64,000 bases of DNA, taken from assembly GCA_034231615.1 (NCBI GenBank), contig CM067316.1:27332093-27396092 (forward strand), read 5' to 3'. Shown here in pieces: positions 34,700-45,399 of the stretch (the first letter of the stretch is position 1; the number at the start of each line of letters is the position of its first letter). Origin of the DNA: Meghimatium bilineatum. Lineage: Eukaryota > Mollusca > Gastropoda > Stylommatophora > Philomycidae. The position numbers and the translations under genes are program-made. The notes beneath the pieces were generated by a model that had not been told where the DNA came from, did not search any database, and worked only from the letters and a program-made list of their open reading frames with translations.

Positions 34700-35715
34700 C
34701 GGGGGTGGAGGAGAAGAGAAAGAAAAGATATTTTTTGTTTTTATTTAAAACCAAATGTAAAAAAAAAATGAATACTGTTCGAAAGTTGTATATATACATA
34801 TTCTACCCACAAGAGAAACGTAACTCGGGAAATTACCTGTGTACAAGTAATCACAAGGAACAAATAAGTGAACATATTTCTTGGAAATGTGATTCACATC
34901 TGGATTTCACTTCATATATAAAAACTGTACTTGCTGTACCAGAGTTCAAGCGATCTGTTAAGTAAATATCTCATATTCTCCTTCAAGATTGAATCATCTC
35001 TTTAAGTACGTAACGAATGTCAATGAAAGAGAATTGTGGATATTTTGTTCTCTCTCACACACAAATAGTGTGTTCAGTTTTCCAGTCCAGGTTCAGGTAT
35101 TAGTATTTCAACTAACTGGCCATATAGCTGTCGATGTTTGCAATGAGGGACACATGTGGGTGTGTGTCTACCCGCAGACTTTGAGGTGAGAAGGATGCGG
35201 ATAGGGGGACAGTGACTTTCTGTGGGAAATAAGACGCCAAGCCTGTTTATACAAGAAACCAGAGAAAGTGGTCCAGCAAATAGACACGGAGAAGATGCTG
35301 ATGTTTGTACGCCATGTACGTTGTGTTTCCAAAGTTCTCGAATTGCGTTTTTGATATGGCGAGTTTACAGAATTGACCAAATATACTTGCCTTCGTGCTG
35401 AATTCATTCAACATTTTATTACTCACCTGTTTCCTCAAGAAACAAACATGGTTGTGAATGACTGGCATCTTATGTAAGCTTGTGTAGACTTGTGTGTTTT
35501 TAGAGAAAGCCGAGAATTTTTCTAAATTGTTACTGTTCATTGCGCTTTGTAAGCAAGGGACATCAGAACGAGTTCAGATATTCTGGTTATGTTACCGCCC
35601 TTGTGTGTTACAGGAAACATGTGGCAGTTCTGACTGCTTCAGCCAAGCAGTAAACTATGATAAATGAATTCCGCTTTGCAGACTGAAAACTAAACGAGTT
35701 TGATAACGCACGATG
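34700..35715. other. Intron sequence, short unrecognised ORFs
   Basis: Short frames (for example one ending VFQLTGHIAVDVCNEGHMWV at about 35090-35189) have no recognisable family and no matching ferlin segment. CCGCCCTTGTGTGTTACAGG near 35600 resembles the head of SINE A, possibly a stub. Confidence 0.35.
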
Positions 35716-35839
35716 AAGACTAATACGTGATTAAATCGAATGTGACTCAATACCTGATGAATCAATAATATATGAATCAATACCTGATGAATTGTGTGTG
35801 TTCGTCCATCATAAATGACAATGACCATTTTTTTACATC

Positions 35840-36300
35840 CACTTTTGAAAATTCAGTTAGAATGATGTCTACGCCTAATAGTTCGTAGATGGCTAATGAG
35901 CCGTATTCGAGATGTAAATGTCATTGGACACTTCGGACATGGAATGATCACTGACGAATTTTGGTCTATACGTGACTTTCTAGCTACTCTCCATTGTTCA
36001 GCTGTTGCATTTCTCCTCTTTTCACAAGACGATGCGCTATTTCTGACTGTAGAGCGCCATATAGATATATTTTGTGCAAGTTCTTCCAATGTATCTTGAT
36101 CTATTTCAAAGGCTTTCAGTGAGGTTTTTAATGAGTCCTTGTGGCGCTTCTTTTGGCCTCCTTGAGATCGTTTACCCTTCTCCAGCTCACCATAGAGAAG
36201 TATCATTTGCAGACGATGTTCTGGCATAAGTACCAAATGACCTGTCCATCGAATCTATATCTGCATCAGGATAGTGTCAATTCTGAGCATACCAACTCTG
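35840..36300 (-). pseudogene. LINE reverse-transcriptase C-terminus with zinc-finger tail
   Basis: Minus strand reads MPEHRLQMILLYGELEKGKR, SQGGQKKRHKDSLKTSLKAF, EIDQDTLEELAQNISIWRST, and ends PCPKCPMTFTSRIRLISHLR then TIRRRHHSN. C-P-K-C-P-x-T-F...H-L-R-T...H is a C2H2-like finger at the extreme C-terminus. The last 127 codons are uninterrupted; the 5' part is truncated. Same family as 20300-20795. Confidence 0.87.
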
Positions 36301-36351
36301 GAGATACCTGATTAATAATATATGATTCAACATGTGATGAATAATATAGGA

Positions 36352-36503
36352 TTCTTCTTCTTCTTCAACGTTCATTCTCAAACTCCCGCTGGATCTCTGT
36401 CATACTAGATTTCCAGCAGGATATAGTCCAGACAATGGAAATGCGTTGTGTCGCCGTTTTATTTGCACCAATGGTCTGACACATCCGTCTTCGGCGGGAT
36501 ATA
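36352..36503 (-). mobile_element. SINE family B copy
   Basis: On the + strand it starts CTTCTTCTTCTTCAACGTTC (the reverse of a (GAA)n tail) and continues ATTCTCAAACTCCCGCTGG, then CAATGGAAATGCGTTGTGTC, CGCCGTTTTATTTGCACCAA, ending CACATCCGTCTTCGGCGGG. Confidence 0.85.
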
Positions 36504-36587
36504 TGATTCAATACGTGATGAATAATGTATGACTAAATATTTGATGAATAATAAATAACAATACCTGATGAATAATATATGATTCAA

Positions 36588-37415
36588 TCATCATCATCAT
36601 CAGGTGCCATTCCGGCTGACGTAGACGGTCATGGCTCTCCACAGCTCTCTGTTCACAGTATTATGTATCAAGATCGTTGTTGTTTACCTGCCGTGCCAGG
36701 TTGTCAAACTGTCTAATATTTTCTCACGTTATCGCCCTCTGTCTCTGTTGCCTTCAATTTTGCCTGTTTTGACTATGTTCTCCAAACCTGCTTGTCTCAT
36801 GAAGTGGCCAAAGAATGAAGATTGCCTTTTTTCGTATATTGCTGATTAATGTCCGTTTCTCATTTGACTCTTTCAACACCTCTACATTAGTTTTTCAGGC
36901 AGTCCATGATATTCTCAGCATTCTTCTGTAGAACCACATCTCTGTTGCCTCTAATTTCCCACTTTCCAGTTTGTTTATTGTCCGAGACACGCACCCATAT
37001 GTTAGTATATGGGTTATATAGCACTGCAGAACTCTCTTTCCCACCTCTAATGACAAGGTCATATTACACAATATATTTTTCATTTTTCTGTATGTTGTTT
37101 TTGCCTGCCCTATTCTGCTTCTTACATCTGCTGTAATCACTGTACCTAAATATTTGAATTGGTGGGCCTGTTTTAATACTATATCATTCACTTTGATCTT
37201 GCAAGGTGTGTTATTTTGTTTCTTAGAAATAACCATTACTTCTGTTTTCTTGATATTTAGGAAGAGGCCTTTCTCTTTACTTTCTGTGACTGCTACATTA
37301 ATTAAATCTTGAAGGTCTTCCTGACTTTTTGCAATCAGAACAGTGTCATCCGCATATCTCAAATTATTTATGTTATGTCCTCCCACTGACATTGTGTATT
37401 GTAACAATTCCTACT
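36588..37415 (-). pseudogene. LINE reverse transcriptase, palm to C-terminus
   Basis: Longest RT piece in the window. A 170-codon uninterrupted minus-strand frame (37407-36895) starts MLQYTMSVGGHNINNLRYAD and carries YADDTVLIA (catalytic motif C, Y-A-D-D), then ESKEKGLFLNIKKTEVMVIS, FKYLGTVITADV, YITHILTYGCVSRTINKLES, FYRRMLRISWTA, stop. The rest (KTNVEVLKESN... RRAVESHD-type end) continues in decayed frames to a (GAT)n tail that appears as CATCATCATCATCAGG at 36588-36604 on the + strand. N-terminal endonuclease and RT fingers are missing. Inactive 5'-truncated copy. Confidence 0.9.
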
Positions 37416-37611
37416 AGACTGTGTATGTGTAGTGTAACAACAGATACTGGACTGTGTATATTTAATGTTTCAAGTTATATTTATTTCAACTTATCTAGTG
37501 ATAAGTTGTACTAACGATACTCCAATATGGCTGTGAGATTCTTGTTAGATCATCATTAAGGTAAGGCATCAAAAAGCGAAGATAAGAATATACTTTAAAG
37601 AAGCTGTTGTA

Positions 37612-38335
37612 GACTCCAACACATACTAACTTCCGCGTCAAAAGTCCAACACATACTAACTTCCGCGTCAAAAGTCCAACACATACTAACTTCCGCGTCA
37701 AAAGTCCAACACATACTAACTTCCGCGTCAAAAGTCCAACACATACTAACTTCCGCGTCAAAAGTCCAACACATACTAACTTCCGCGTCAAAACTCTAAC
37801 ACATACTAACTTCCGCGTCAAAACTCCAACTGTGTTGGAATCCAACACATACTAACTTCTGCGTCAAAACTCCAACTGTGTTGAACACATACTAACTTCT
37901 GCGTCAAAGCTCCAACTGTGTTGGACTCCAACACATACTACTTACCGCGTCAAAACTCCAACTGTGTTGGACACATACTAACTTCTGCGTCAAAACTCCA
38001 ACTGTGTTGGACACATACTAACTTCTGCGTCAAAACTCCAACTGTGTTGGACACATACTAACTTCTGCGTCAAAACTCCAACTGTGTTGGACACATACTA
38101 ACTTCTGCGTCAAAACTCCAACTGTGTTGGACACATACTAACTTCTGCGTCAAAACTCCAACTGTGTTGGACACATACTAACTTCTGCGTCAAAACTCCA
38201 ACTGTGTTGGACTCCAACACATACTAACTTCTGCGTCAAAACTCCAACTGTGTTGGACACATACTAACTTCTGCGTCAAAACTCCAACTGTGTTGGACTC
38301 CAACACATACTAACTTCCGCGTGAAATGCAGAACT
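37612..38335. repeat. Minisatellite switching from 30-bp to 40-bp units
   Basis: The first part has seven units of 30 bp (ACATACTAACTTCCGCGTCA plus AAAGTCCAAC). From about 37820 the unit becomes 40 bp by gaining CTGTGTTGG, giving TCCAACTGTGTTGGA, a near-palindrome. CCGCG becomes CTGCG in most 40-bp units. About nine 40-bp units follow, some with a further TCCAAC insert. Confidence 0.95.
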
Positions 38336-39034
38336 TCAACATCTTAGTTATGTTAAATTCCAAAATGATTGCCTTCAAAATGTTTGCGTCAAACTTCATT
38401 TAGTATTTCATTAATCAGTATATACAATAGCCTGACTTTTTTTTTCGATGAGAACTTACATTTTATATATTCTTGTGATTTTTAACATTAAAAATGTTAC
38501 AATTGTTGTTTTCTTACATCGACTCATGACTTTAATCTTTGTTCTAGTTAGAATAATTTTAATCCTCAAGAATGTAATTTACTGTAATTTACTTACTGAT
38601 TGACTTCTCAAGGGCGATAGTGTTAACTATTCTCTCCGTGCAGATTGTTCCAACGCCTCATGTCGTTCATTACACTGTATCCACCATCTTTCAACTGGAG
38701 ACATATCGATTATCCTTGTTATTATTTGACATGAAATTTATGAAAGTAGGGCATTTCTGGTAACAATCGTAGGTTGCATTCAATTCTTAAGAATATTCAA
38801 GCAAGGTTTGCATATGTTTTTCCTGAGTAAACACCAACGGAACAACATACAAAGATACGGTGAAGCTATTAATTGGAAGCATGATTAGGTTTCTAGCTCT
38901 CTACATATGAATAGAAACAACAACAAAATGACATATTCAAAGTTTGTCGTTGTGGCGGGAGGGGTGTGTTAGAATTATACATATGAAGATACACATAAAA
39001 TGTCATAGCTTTAAGTCAAGTCGGTGTCCAGCTA
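38336..39034. other. Intron sequence without recognised feature
   Basis: AT-rich. A splice-like stretch CTCTCCGTGCAG precedes a short open run at 38645-38765 (IVPTPHVVHYTVSTIFQLET), but it does not match the missing ferlin segment and has no other recognised homology. Confidence 0.4.
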
Positions 39035-39465
39035 CATGTTTTTGTAACGGTTACACGGTAATTTGAAACTGTGAGTACCATTTTGTAACGGTATCAACCA
39101 ATTTGAAACGGTAAGTACCATTTGTAACAGTGAAAACCAATTTGAAACGGCGAGTACCATTTTTTGAAATGGTGACAACCAATTAGAAACGGTGAGTACC
39201 ATCTTGTAACGATGAAAACCAATTTGAAACGGTGAGTACCATTTGTAACGGTGAAAACCAATTTGAAACGGTGAGTACCATTTTTTGAAATGGTGACAAC
39301 CAATTTGAAACGGTGAGTATCATTTGTAACGGTGACAACCAATTTGAAATGGTGAGTACCATTTTTTGAAATGGTGACAACCAATTTGAAACGGTGAGTA
39401 TCATTTGTAACGGTGACAACCAATTTGAAATGGTGAGTACTATTTTGTAACGGTGATCACCACTT
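39035..39465. repeat. ~40-bp minisatellite (GAAACGGTGAGTACCATT)
   Basis: About ten units alternating AATTTGAAACGGTGAGTACC and TTTGTAACGGTGAAAACC modules. Unit length alternates by whether TTTTTTGAAATGG or TTGTAACGG is present. Confidence 0.93.
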
Positions 39466-39857
39466 TGTTAAGCACTATATTTTTGTGTGCTTATGACGTA
39501 TTATTTCTCGACCTCAAGAATACAGAATCACGTGGTAATACTCCAGATGTTACTGTTGTTATTCAAAGTTTCCACATGTATGTTTAACTCTCCGAAGTTC
39601 ATCCAATGAACTTACAATACCAGGATGTCTGAATCTAGATTTCACCGTTTAGTGTTGAACTACGCAATGTTTGATATCACAACACTAGTATCTCTGGTCG
39701 ATTTCTTGCACTCTCCTTGGTTATCACTCTCGAATAATATTGATATACATCGCATCTTTCGTTGGCATTCATTGACTGTCATATCTGTTGCCCACAAGAC
39801 CACACATAAACTGCATATGTTTAGAATTAAGTTTGTCAGCGCGTGTGGCCCACACCA

Positions 39858-40131
39858 TCATTCTTCTTTGCGTTCATTATTAAACTCCTGCAGTTTAGTG
39901 GGATGTAGTGCGGAGAACGGAACGCGATGTGTTATGGCTCACTACTTTGCTGCGATCTCTGTACCTTTCGGCCTGACACATACGACTTCAGCATGATTTC
40001 TGGGTCATTTTGACTCATTATGGAATTGGATAGCCAACTCAACCCCATTACCCCCTTCGCGCCTCTTACGATATGCATTGAAGATAAACAGTGTTGCTAT
40101 TCTGTGCTCTCCTCTCGGATCCCTGTAGCAC
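39858..40131 (-). mobile_element. SINE family A copy
   Basis: On the + strand: CATTCTTCTTTGCGTTCATT, CTCCTGCAGTTTAGTGGGAT, GAACGGAACGCGATGTGTTA, CGGCCTGACACATACGACTT, CAGCATG, then TGTTGCTATTCTGTGCTCTC near its 5' end. Confidence 0.8.
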
Positions 40132-40264
40132 ACAGACTGGTCCACATATTCAGCTCTCACGTAGGTCTTAATGTGAAATGCTAACATTTAAATTAAGTCA
40201 ATTTGAGGTCCTCATTTTCATATCAAACATTGCCATATTTCCCATGCAAGAGAGTTCCAAAAAG

Positions 40265-40340
40265 TCATTATCTGCACTAGCGACAATCTGTCCTAGCGAC
40301 AGTCAGTACTGGCGACAATCTGTCCTAGCGATAATTGAAA
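40265..40340. repeat. Short tandem repeat (GCGACAATCTGTCCTA)
   Basis: Three to four modules of CTAGCGACAATCTGTC and variants. Confidence 0.7.
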
Positions 40341-40394
40341 ATATTTTGCTCTCTCCCATAAAAAGCATTTAATGTGCTAAAAAAATAGTTCGCT

Positions 40395-40660
40395 GTTTAT
40401 GTTGCCGAAAGAAGCAAAGAATAGCGAAACTGTAATCTGCCTTGCATATTGCAAGAAGCGACTAAAACGATTAATAGGTGGTGCAGATTATCGTATCCCA
40501 AGACATCAAAGTGATATACATCAGAGTAGATATCATGTTCAAATCGGATGTGTCGAACCGCAGGGTATAAATATCACAACCAAGCTGTAAGCGTGACTCA
40601 TGCCGTGAGTTCATGGAATAACATCACGCTAACCAGCATAGGTTTGATAACTAACACAGA
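40395..40660 (+). mobile_element. SINE family A copy, degraded
   Basis: GAAGCAAAGAATAGCGAAAC, then GCCTTGCATATTGCAAGAAG, CGACTAAAACG, CAAATCGGATGTGTCGAACC, TATCACAACCAAGCTGTAAG, and a decayed end AACTAACACAGAAAAGAAG. Confidence 0.7.
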
Positions 40661-40869
40661 AAAGAAGAACTAAATGTGTAAATAAAACCTGATTGTGCTA
40701 GACGCCAATCCTGATAATCGAGATATATAAAACCATATGGAAAACATCCTTCTAGCGTGCCATGTTATTTTTCCCGTGATTTTCATTGAACTGTACTTTG
40801 TGTCGAAAAGCAATTAAAACCACATGAAATCTCAAATGTGTCATTTTATAAGGATATTTTCCAAATAGT

Positions 40870-41285
40870 CAATCATCGTCAGGTGCCATGCCGGATGGCG
40901 TAGGCGATCATGGCTCTCCACAGCTCTATGTCTCCAGTATTATGTACCAAGCTCGCTGTTGTTTTACTGCCGTGCCAGGTTGTCATACTGTCTAATATAT
41001 TCTCACTTTGTCGCCCTCTTTCTATGTTGCATTCACTCTTGCTTGTTGTGACTATGTTCTCCATACCTCCCTGTCTCATGAAGTGACCAAAGTGAAGATT
41101 GTCTTTTTCTTTTATTATTGATAATGGTCCGTTTAGCATTTGATGCTTTCAACACCTCTACATTAGTTTTTCTGGCAGTCCATGATATTCTCAGCATTCT
41201 TCACTAGAACCACATCTCTATTGCCTCTAATTTCACACTTTCTAATTTGTTTATTGTCCACGATTGGCATCCATATGTTAGTCAG
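40870..41285 (-). pseudogene. LINE reverse-transcriptase C-terminal fragment
   Basis: Minus strand reads (decayed) RRMLRISWTARKTNVEVLKA, then FGHFMRQGGMENIVTTSK, SENILDSMTTWHGSKTTASL, VHNTGDIELWRAMIAYAIRH, GT, stop. Same family as 36588-37415 and provides its C-terminus. Its left edge on the + strand is CAATCATCGTCAGG, a decayed (GAT)n tail. Confidence 0.85.
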
Positions 41286-41289
41286 TCAG

Positions 41290-42085
41290 TTCCTTTTTTG
41301 CCAAATTTGGCACATAGGGCGGATGTCATAGTTCTCCATGCCTGTCGATCAGTTGCCACGGATTGTAGGTCTTGTGCATTTATGCCTGTTGATTATAGTT
41401 AATTCATAAAAGTTCTTCTGAGCGTTGTTTTTGGTCTTCCCTGTTTTCATTTTCTGTCTGGTGTCCACATGAAGGCTTGTCGTGGAATTCTCTTTCATTC
41501 TAAGTACGTGGCCGATGTGTGTGCGGCGACGATTTCTGATGATGTTCCTCACGTATTCTTGTTTTGTCTCCTCTCTTAGTGTGTCGTTTGATTTGAAGTC
41601 TTTCCAATTTATATTTGTGATTTTTCTGAGGCATCTATTCTCGAAGGCAACTAACTTCTTATCCATTATTGCGGTAGATTTCCAACTTTCACATCCATAT
41701 GTCAATGATGGAATCACACTTGCATTGAATAGTCGCAGTTTGATGTGTTTACTTGCGATCTTCGATCTCCAGATGTTTGAGAGGTTGTTAAAGGCGTAGG
41801 AGACGAGAGCGATTCGAGTCTTGATTTCTGAGTTGGTATACCCGTCTGATGTTATCTTGCTTCCCAAATATGCGAAATTTGAAACGTGTCTAGTATATTA
41901 TAATCTAGTTTAATTGATTCTGTCAGGCCGGTAAAGTTCATCATTTTCGTTTTATGTGTGTTTATTTGAAAACCTATCTGTTGTGCAAAATATTTGAGTC
42001 TTTCTGTTTTTCTTGGGGATCTTGGTGTGTTGAACTCAGGAGAGCAATATCATCGGCGAAGGTTAGATCGATCTTCCAGGGTCTT
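41290..42085 (-). pseudogene. LINE reverse transcriptase, palm to C-terminus (second family)
   Basis: Minus strand reads DLTFADDIALLSSTHQDPQE (motif C variant F-A-D-D), then with frame changes IGFQINTHKTKMMNF, FAYLGSKITSDG and, in the 172-codon frame 41867-41349, TRIALVSYAFNNLSNIWRSK, RLFNASVIPSLTYGCESWKS, ENRCLRKITNINWKDFKSND, RRTHIGHVLRMKENS. The order is RT motif C, primer grip (YLG-x-x-I) and thumb/C-terminus. The sequence differs from the YADD family at 36588. Decayed; endonuclease absent. Confidence 0.88.
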
Positions 42086-42194
42086 TTTTGTTTACCCATT
42101 TGTTTACCCATGTTTACCTATGAGTCAAAAGCTCTTATAAATATCAACGGTTACGCAACAAGTCGACTAAGCTTTAAAACAGTAACTAAATATG

Positions 42195-42274
42195 ACTATT
42201 TAAGTATAGTCATTATAGGATGACCAAGCACTGGTGGTATCATCAGAAGAAGAACTACAAAGACAAATAGATAG
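42195..42274 (+). pseudogene. LINE RT fragment left of gap
   Basis: The frame before the gap reads DDQALVVSSEEELQRQID, the sequence following motif C (A-D-D-Q-A-L-V) of another LINE. Its continuation is probably the + strand piece at 43285-43430 beyond the gap and an intervening minus-strand LINE. Confidence 0.65.
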
Positions 42275-42374
42275 NNNNNNNNNNNNNNNNNNNNNNNNNN
42301 NNNNNNNNNNNNNNNNNNNNNNNNNNNNNNNNNNNNNNNNNNNNNNNNNNNNNNNNNNNNNNNNNNNNNNNNNN
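42275..42374. other. Assembly gap (100 N)
   Basis: Exactly 100 undetermined bases; such a round number is usually a placeholder for unknown length. It is the only gap and it falls in the intron that should contain the missing ferlin exon or exons. Confidence 1.
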
Positions 42375-42384
42375 CGATTTCTGC

Positions 42385-42965
42385 CCTGTCTATACACCAG
42401 GATATCATCGGCAATGACATCGTTCGGCCAGCACCTGTGATTGATTGCCAGTGATATGTACTGTATATACACATTGAAAAGTACAGGAGATAGAGCTATC
42501 TCTGAGGCAGACTAGGGCTAATAACCGTTGGTGCAGATATCCAGTTACCACACTTAAGAACTACTATCCTGTGCATCAGGGCGGCGCCCAACCCACCGCA
42601 CGACTAAAGGATTTAACAGTTGTAAGATTTGAGTTGTAAGATGTAAGATTTAACAGCTGGGTCCATCAAGATATCCAAGGACACCATATTGTACGCATCT
42701 TCAAGATCTATTGCGACCGTACATGCCTCCATGCGCGAATCGAACCCCTCAAAAACATCCTGCGCAAATATGGCTGCATTGTGCCATGTCTTCTTTCCTG
42801 GGCGATTCCCTCCTAACAATGTTGGTAAACTTATTTCTTTCAAGATAACACGATACCTTCCAGGCCACAATTTTTTCAAAAGCTTGCCTATCGTATTCTG
42901 CATTGTTATTATTCAGTAGCCTTGTATCCTGGTGTGGTCCTTCCCAGGTTTGGGTAGTTGAACTA
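42385..42965 (-). pseudogene. LINE reverse-transcriptase fingers/palm fragment
   Basis: Minus strand, in order: LPKPGKDHTRIQGY, then (42903-42613) MQNTIGKLLKKLWPGRYRVI, GNRPGKKTWHNAAIFAQDVF, EGFDSRMEACTVAIDLEDAY, NMVSLDILM, then after decay SPVLFNVY and IADDILVYRQGR next to the gap. A-I-D-L-E-D-A-Y is RT motif A with the catalytic Asp, and SPVLFNVY and ADD are motifs B and C. Truncated by the gap or by the insertion. Confidence 0.87.
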
Positions 42966-43139
42966 AATAGCGCTGCAACTAGCCTTCTTTTACTGTGCGC
43001 TTTAGAAGGCTATTTTTGAAAGCAAATGTAAATTTCTGCTTAACCAAATATAAATATCTTACCTTCGGCTGTGAAAGCCAAAAAGTTTCAAAAATTGCAG
43101 ACACCATTTTAAAACACAGATTGCAACTAACACTGGTAC

Positions 43140-43181
43140 GCAATATATATATAATGAAGATAGAAGAACAGAAAGAAATAC

Positions 43182-43262
<81 letters not shown>

Positions 43263-43278
43263 TATATATATATTGAAA
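43140..43278. repeat. (TA)n microsatellite
   Basis: Nearly pure TA dinucleotide run with a few breaks. The Ile/Tyr reading frames across it are artefacts. Confidence 0.97.
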
Positions 43279-43428
43279 AAACACTTAACCAAGTGATATA
43301 ATTCACATTCCTAGGAAATAATATAACAACAGACGGAAAGAGCAGCAAAGAAATACACAATAGATGTAGTAAAGTGTACCAAGCACTAGAGCAAATTACA
43401 CCAATCTTCAGAAACACATACGTAGATT

Positions 43429-43430
<2 letters not shown>
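43279..43430 (+). pseudogene. LINE RT fragment right of gap
   Basis: Reads FLGNNITTDGKSSKEIHNRC, SKVYQALEQITPIFRNTYV. F-L-G-x-x-I-T-x-D-G-x-x-x-x-E-I...R is the region after motif C in the same kind of LINE whose motif C tail lies at 42195-42274. Ends at the (CA)n run. Confidence 0.7.

Positions 43431-43435
<5 letters not shown>

Positions 43436-43470
<35 letters not shown>
43436..43470. repeat. (CA)n microsatellite
   Basis: About 15 CA dinucleotides, and again briefly (TATACACACACACA) after the SINE C at 43740. The SINE seems to have landed inside it. Confidence 0.95.
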
Positions 43471-43471
<1 letters not shown>

Positions 43472-43474
43472 AGG

Positions 43475-43738
43475 GAGCCGCGTTAGCGCAGTGGTTAGCG
43501 CACTGGCTTCGCATATGAGTGGTCCTGGGTTCATTCCCCAGTTGAGGCGGAAATGTTTTCAGATCGCAACGGCTCCCAGGTCGACCCAGCCTTAAATGAG
43601 TACCGGATTAATCCGGGAAGTAAAGACTGCGAGGGAGAGGAGATGGCTACCGCCCTCATTTGCAGAGCTTGTGAAATGTAAGATCGCTAATATCTCACAC
43701 CCCTACGGCATTAATAAATGCTATGGGTTACTTTACTT
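43475..43738 (+). mobile_element. SINE family C (tRNA-headed)
   Basis: Nearly identical to the copy at 10258-10530. A box TAGCGCAGTGG, B box GGTTCATTCCC, body with GAGTACCGGATTAATCCGGG and GAGATGGCTACCGCCCTC, end GGGTTACTTTACTTTA. High identity to the other copy suggests relatively recent activity. Confidence 0.92.
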
Positions 43739-43744
43739 TATATA

Positions 43745-44360
43745 CACACACACATTAATACTCAATACAGTTTAGTTTTGGCAATCCTGTTTCAAGGTAA
43801 CTCATTACCCACATTGTTTTAACAAACGTTTTACGTCTGTGTTCGATAAAGTCTGATCATATATCTATTTTTATTTTAGCAAAATAAGTTTTATATATTC
43901 TACAGTGTGATTATAAAAAATGCGATATCTGCGCCTTTCTTCAATGGACATGTTAAATATGTAGCTTATTTTAATGTTTTACTCTACTTTACTTTCATCT
44001 ATTTCTCCCATGCCATGCTTTCCTCCAATGTATTTTTTTTGTCAAATTAACTCCAGTGTGCGTGTGTCCATATCTTGCCAAAGGTCTAGTTGTTAAAACG
44101 TTGAATCTGTGTATTAGTCCTATTTGTAAAACCGTTTTTGTAGTAGTTTACTATTTATCACAAACCACTATTAGACAGTTTTAATGTGGTTTCTCTTACA
44201 TTTACTTTTGACTTCCTGAGATACAGAAAGATGCTTCCTGTTCTTATAGTAATACTCTCGGCAAACGACACGCTTTTCTGTTGAGTGGGACTGGGTACAC
44301 ATGAAGAAACAAGAGAACAACGAGGTCAAAAATATTGCTAAAGGATTATATACTGTACTC
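43745..44360. other. Intron sequence without recognised feature
   Basis: AT-rich. GCGATATCTGCGCCTTTCTT near 43922 resembles the reverse of the central part of SINE A, a possible stub. No exon seen. Confidence 0.45.
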
Positions 44361-44364
44361 CGCC

Positions 44365-44520
44365 GTAGACGGATGTGTTGGGCCATTGGCGCAAATAAAA
44401 CGGCAACACAACTCATTTCCATTCTCTGGACGACATCCAATTGGAAATCTTGTAGGACCATTGTCCTGTTACAAGAAAAATCCAGTGGGAATGTGAGAAT
44501 GAACGCTGAAGAAGAAGAAT
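44365..44520 (+). mobile_element. SINE family B copy
   Basis: CGCCGTAGACGGATGTGTTG, GGCCATTGGCGCAAATAAAA, CGGCAACACAACTCATTTCC, GGAAATCTTGTAGGACCATT, GTGGGAATGTGAGAATGAAC, GCTGAAGAAGAAG. Reference + strand copy. Confidence 0.88.
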
Positions 44521-44549
44521 ATACTGTACAGTTTTGTGTGATATGCAGT

Positions 44550-44630
44550 GTCATACTTGATGTATTCTTGTATTGTTGTAACCATTATGCAGTGTCATAC
44601 TTGATGTATTCTTGTATTGTTGTAATCACA
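44550..44630. repeat. ~37-bp direct duplication
   Basis: Two copies of TGCAGTGTCATACTTGATGT plus ATTCTTGTATTGTTGTAA, immediately upstream of the next ferlin exon. Possibly affects the intron's branch/polypyrimidine region; not testable here. Confidence 0.85.
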
Positions 44631-44648
44631 TTCTCTATAATTCACCAG

Positions 44649-44830
44649 GTTCTTTAACCCTTGATCTCAACCGTTTTCCCCGTGGAGCCAAGTCTTCTAA
44701 GTTGTGTACCCTCGATATGCTCAAAACTGATGGATCTGTACCCCAGATGTCGCTGTTCAAACACAAAAGGGTCAAGGGTTGGTGGCCATTTCATATCAAG
44801 AACGAAGGTAGTGAAGAGCTTGAACTGACG
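44649..44830 (+). CDS. OTOF-like: Otoferlin-like exon: end of last C2 domain
   Basis: Exon of two bases and 60 codons after the acceptor AATTCACCAG, ending LELT before the donor GTAAGT. Reads (G)SLTLDLNRFPRGAKSSKLC, TLDMLKTDGSVPQMSLFKHK, RVKGWWPFHIKNEGSEELEL, T. SLTLDLNRFPR, SLFKHKRVKGWWPF and the -ELT end are the conserved last strands of the final C2 domain of otoferlin-class ferlins. The GT at the start needs a G from the preceding exon (the usual DDFLG-S junction), which shows an exon is missing between 10099 and this point. The phase at its 3' end (0) fits the next exon at 55991. Confidence 0.95.
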
Positions 44831-45399
44831 GTAAGTTCAAGATGGACAGTTTGGACAGTGTTTGCCTTTTAATTGTTATGCTTTAGACATGTATTATATG
44901 CGAGTACTTTATATTGCACGTTCTATAAGAGATTGTTGTTTCTATAGAACAAAAGTGTAGGTTTAACATACATGCACTGCTGTGCGCATTAGTGTCTCCG
45001 TTAACGTGAAGCAAGTGCCAGCTTTAGAGTACAAACTCGGTAAGTTTTGTGAAGATTCCTGTAAATTCCTACTATTCTGGGACTCGATGGTAGTTCAGCG
45101 CTGCCAGAATTCAGCTGAATTAACTCAGCTTACATCAAATCTCCTTAGTATTTTTTTAGGACCACCATTGCATTAATTCGGCCAACAGCTGTTTATTTTC
45201 CAATTTGTTTCATACACGGCAATATAGTCAGCAACAAAATCTACTTATTTACTTTACAACTTTCATTTACTCTTAAGCACCAAAATTAATTTACAGATTT
45301 ATTCAGAATATTTATTTCCTGTAAACGATGCTAAATCACACTAAAGATAAAAAAAAGGAGTTTAAAAGCCGTAGAAGATTGGCTTCATTGTACTCGGTT

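Larger units (their letters stand above)
35720..36590. repeat. ~26-bp minisatellite split by LINE and SINE B
   Basis: Units of ATATGATTCAATACCTGATG plus AATAAT occur at 35735-35800, 36300-36350 and 36505-36590. They are separated by a minus-strand LINE (35840-36300) and a minus-strand SINE B (36352-36503), and are followed directly by another minus-strand LINE (36588 onward). Confidence 0.72.

Noticed and set aside
35034..35189. Exon-like ORF ending VFQLTGHIAVDVCNEGHMWV
   Set aside because: No match to the expected ferlin segment, and no compatible splice phase could be shown.
38645..38770. Missing ferlin exon (FNWR occurs in one frame at about 38692)
   Set aside because: The FNWR coincidence is followed by HIDYPCYYLT and a stop and preceded by unrelated residues; phase and flanking ferlin motifs do not fit.
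43127..43595. ORFs of Ile/Tyr and Cys/Val repeats
   Set aside because: Translations of the (TA)n and (CA)n microsatellites and of SINE C.
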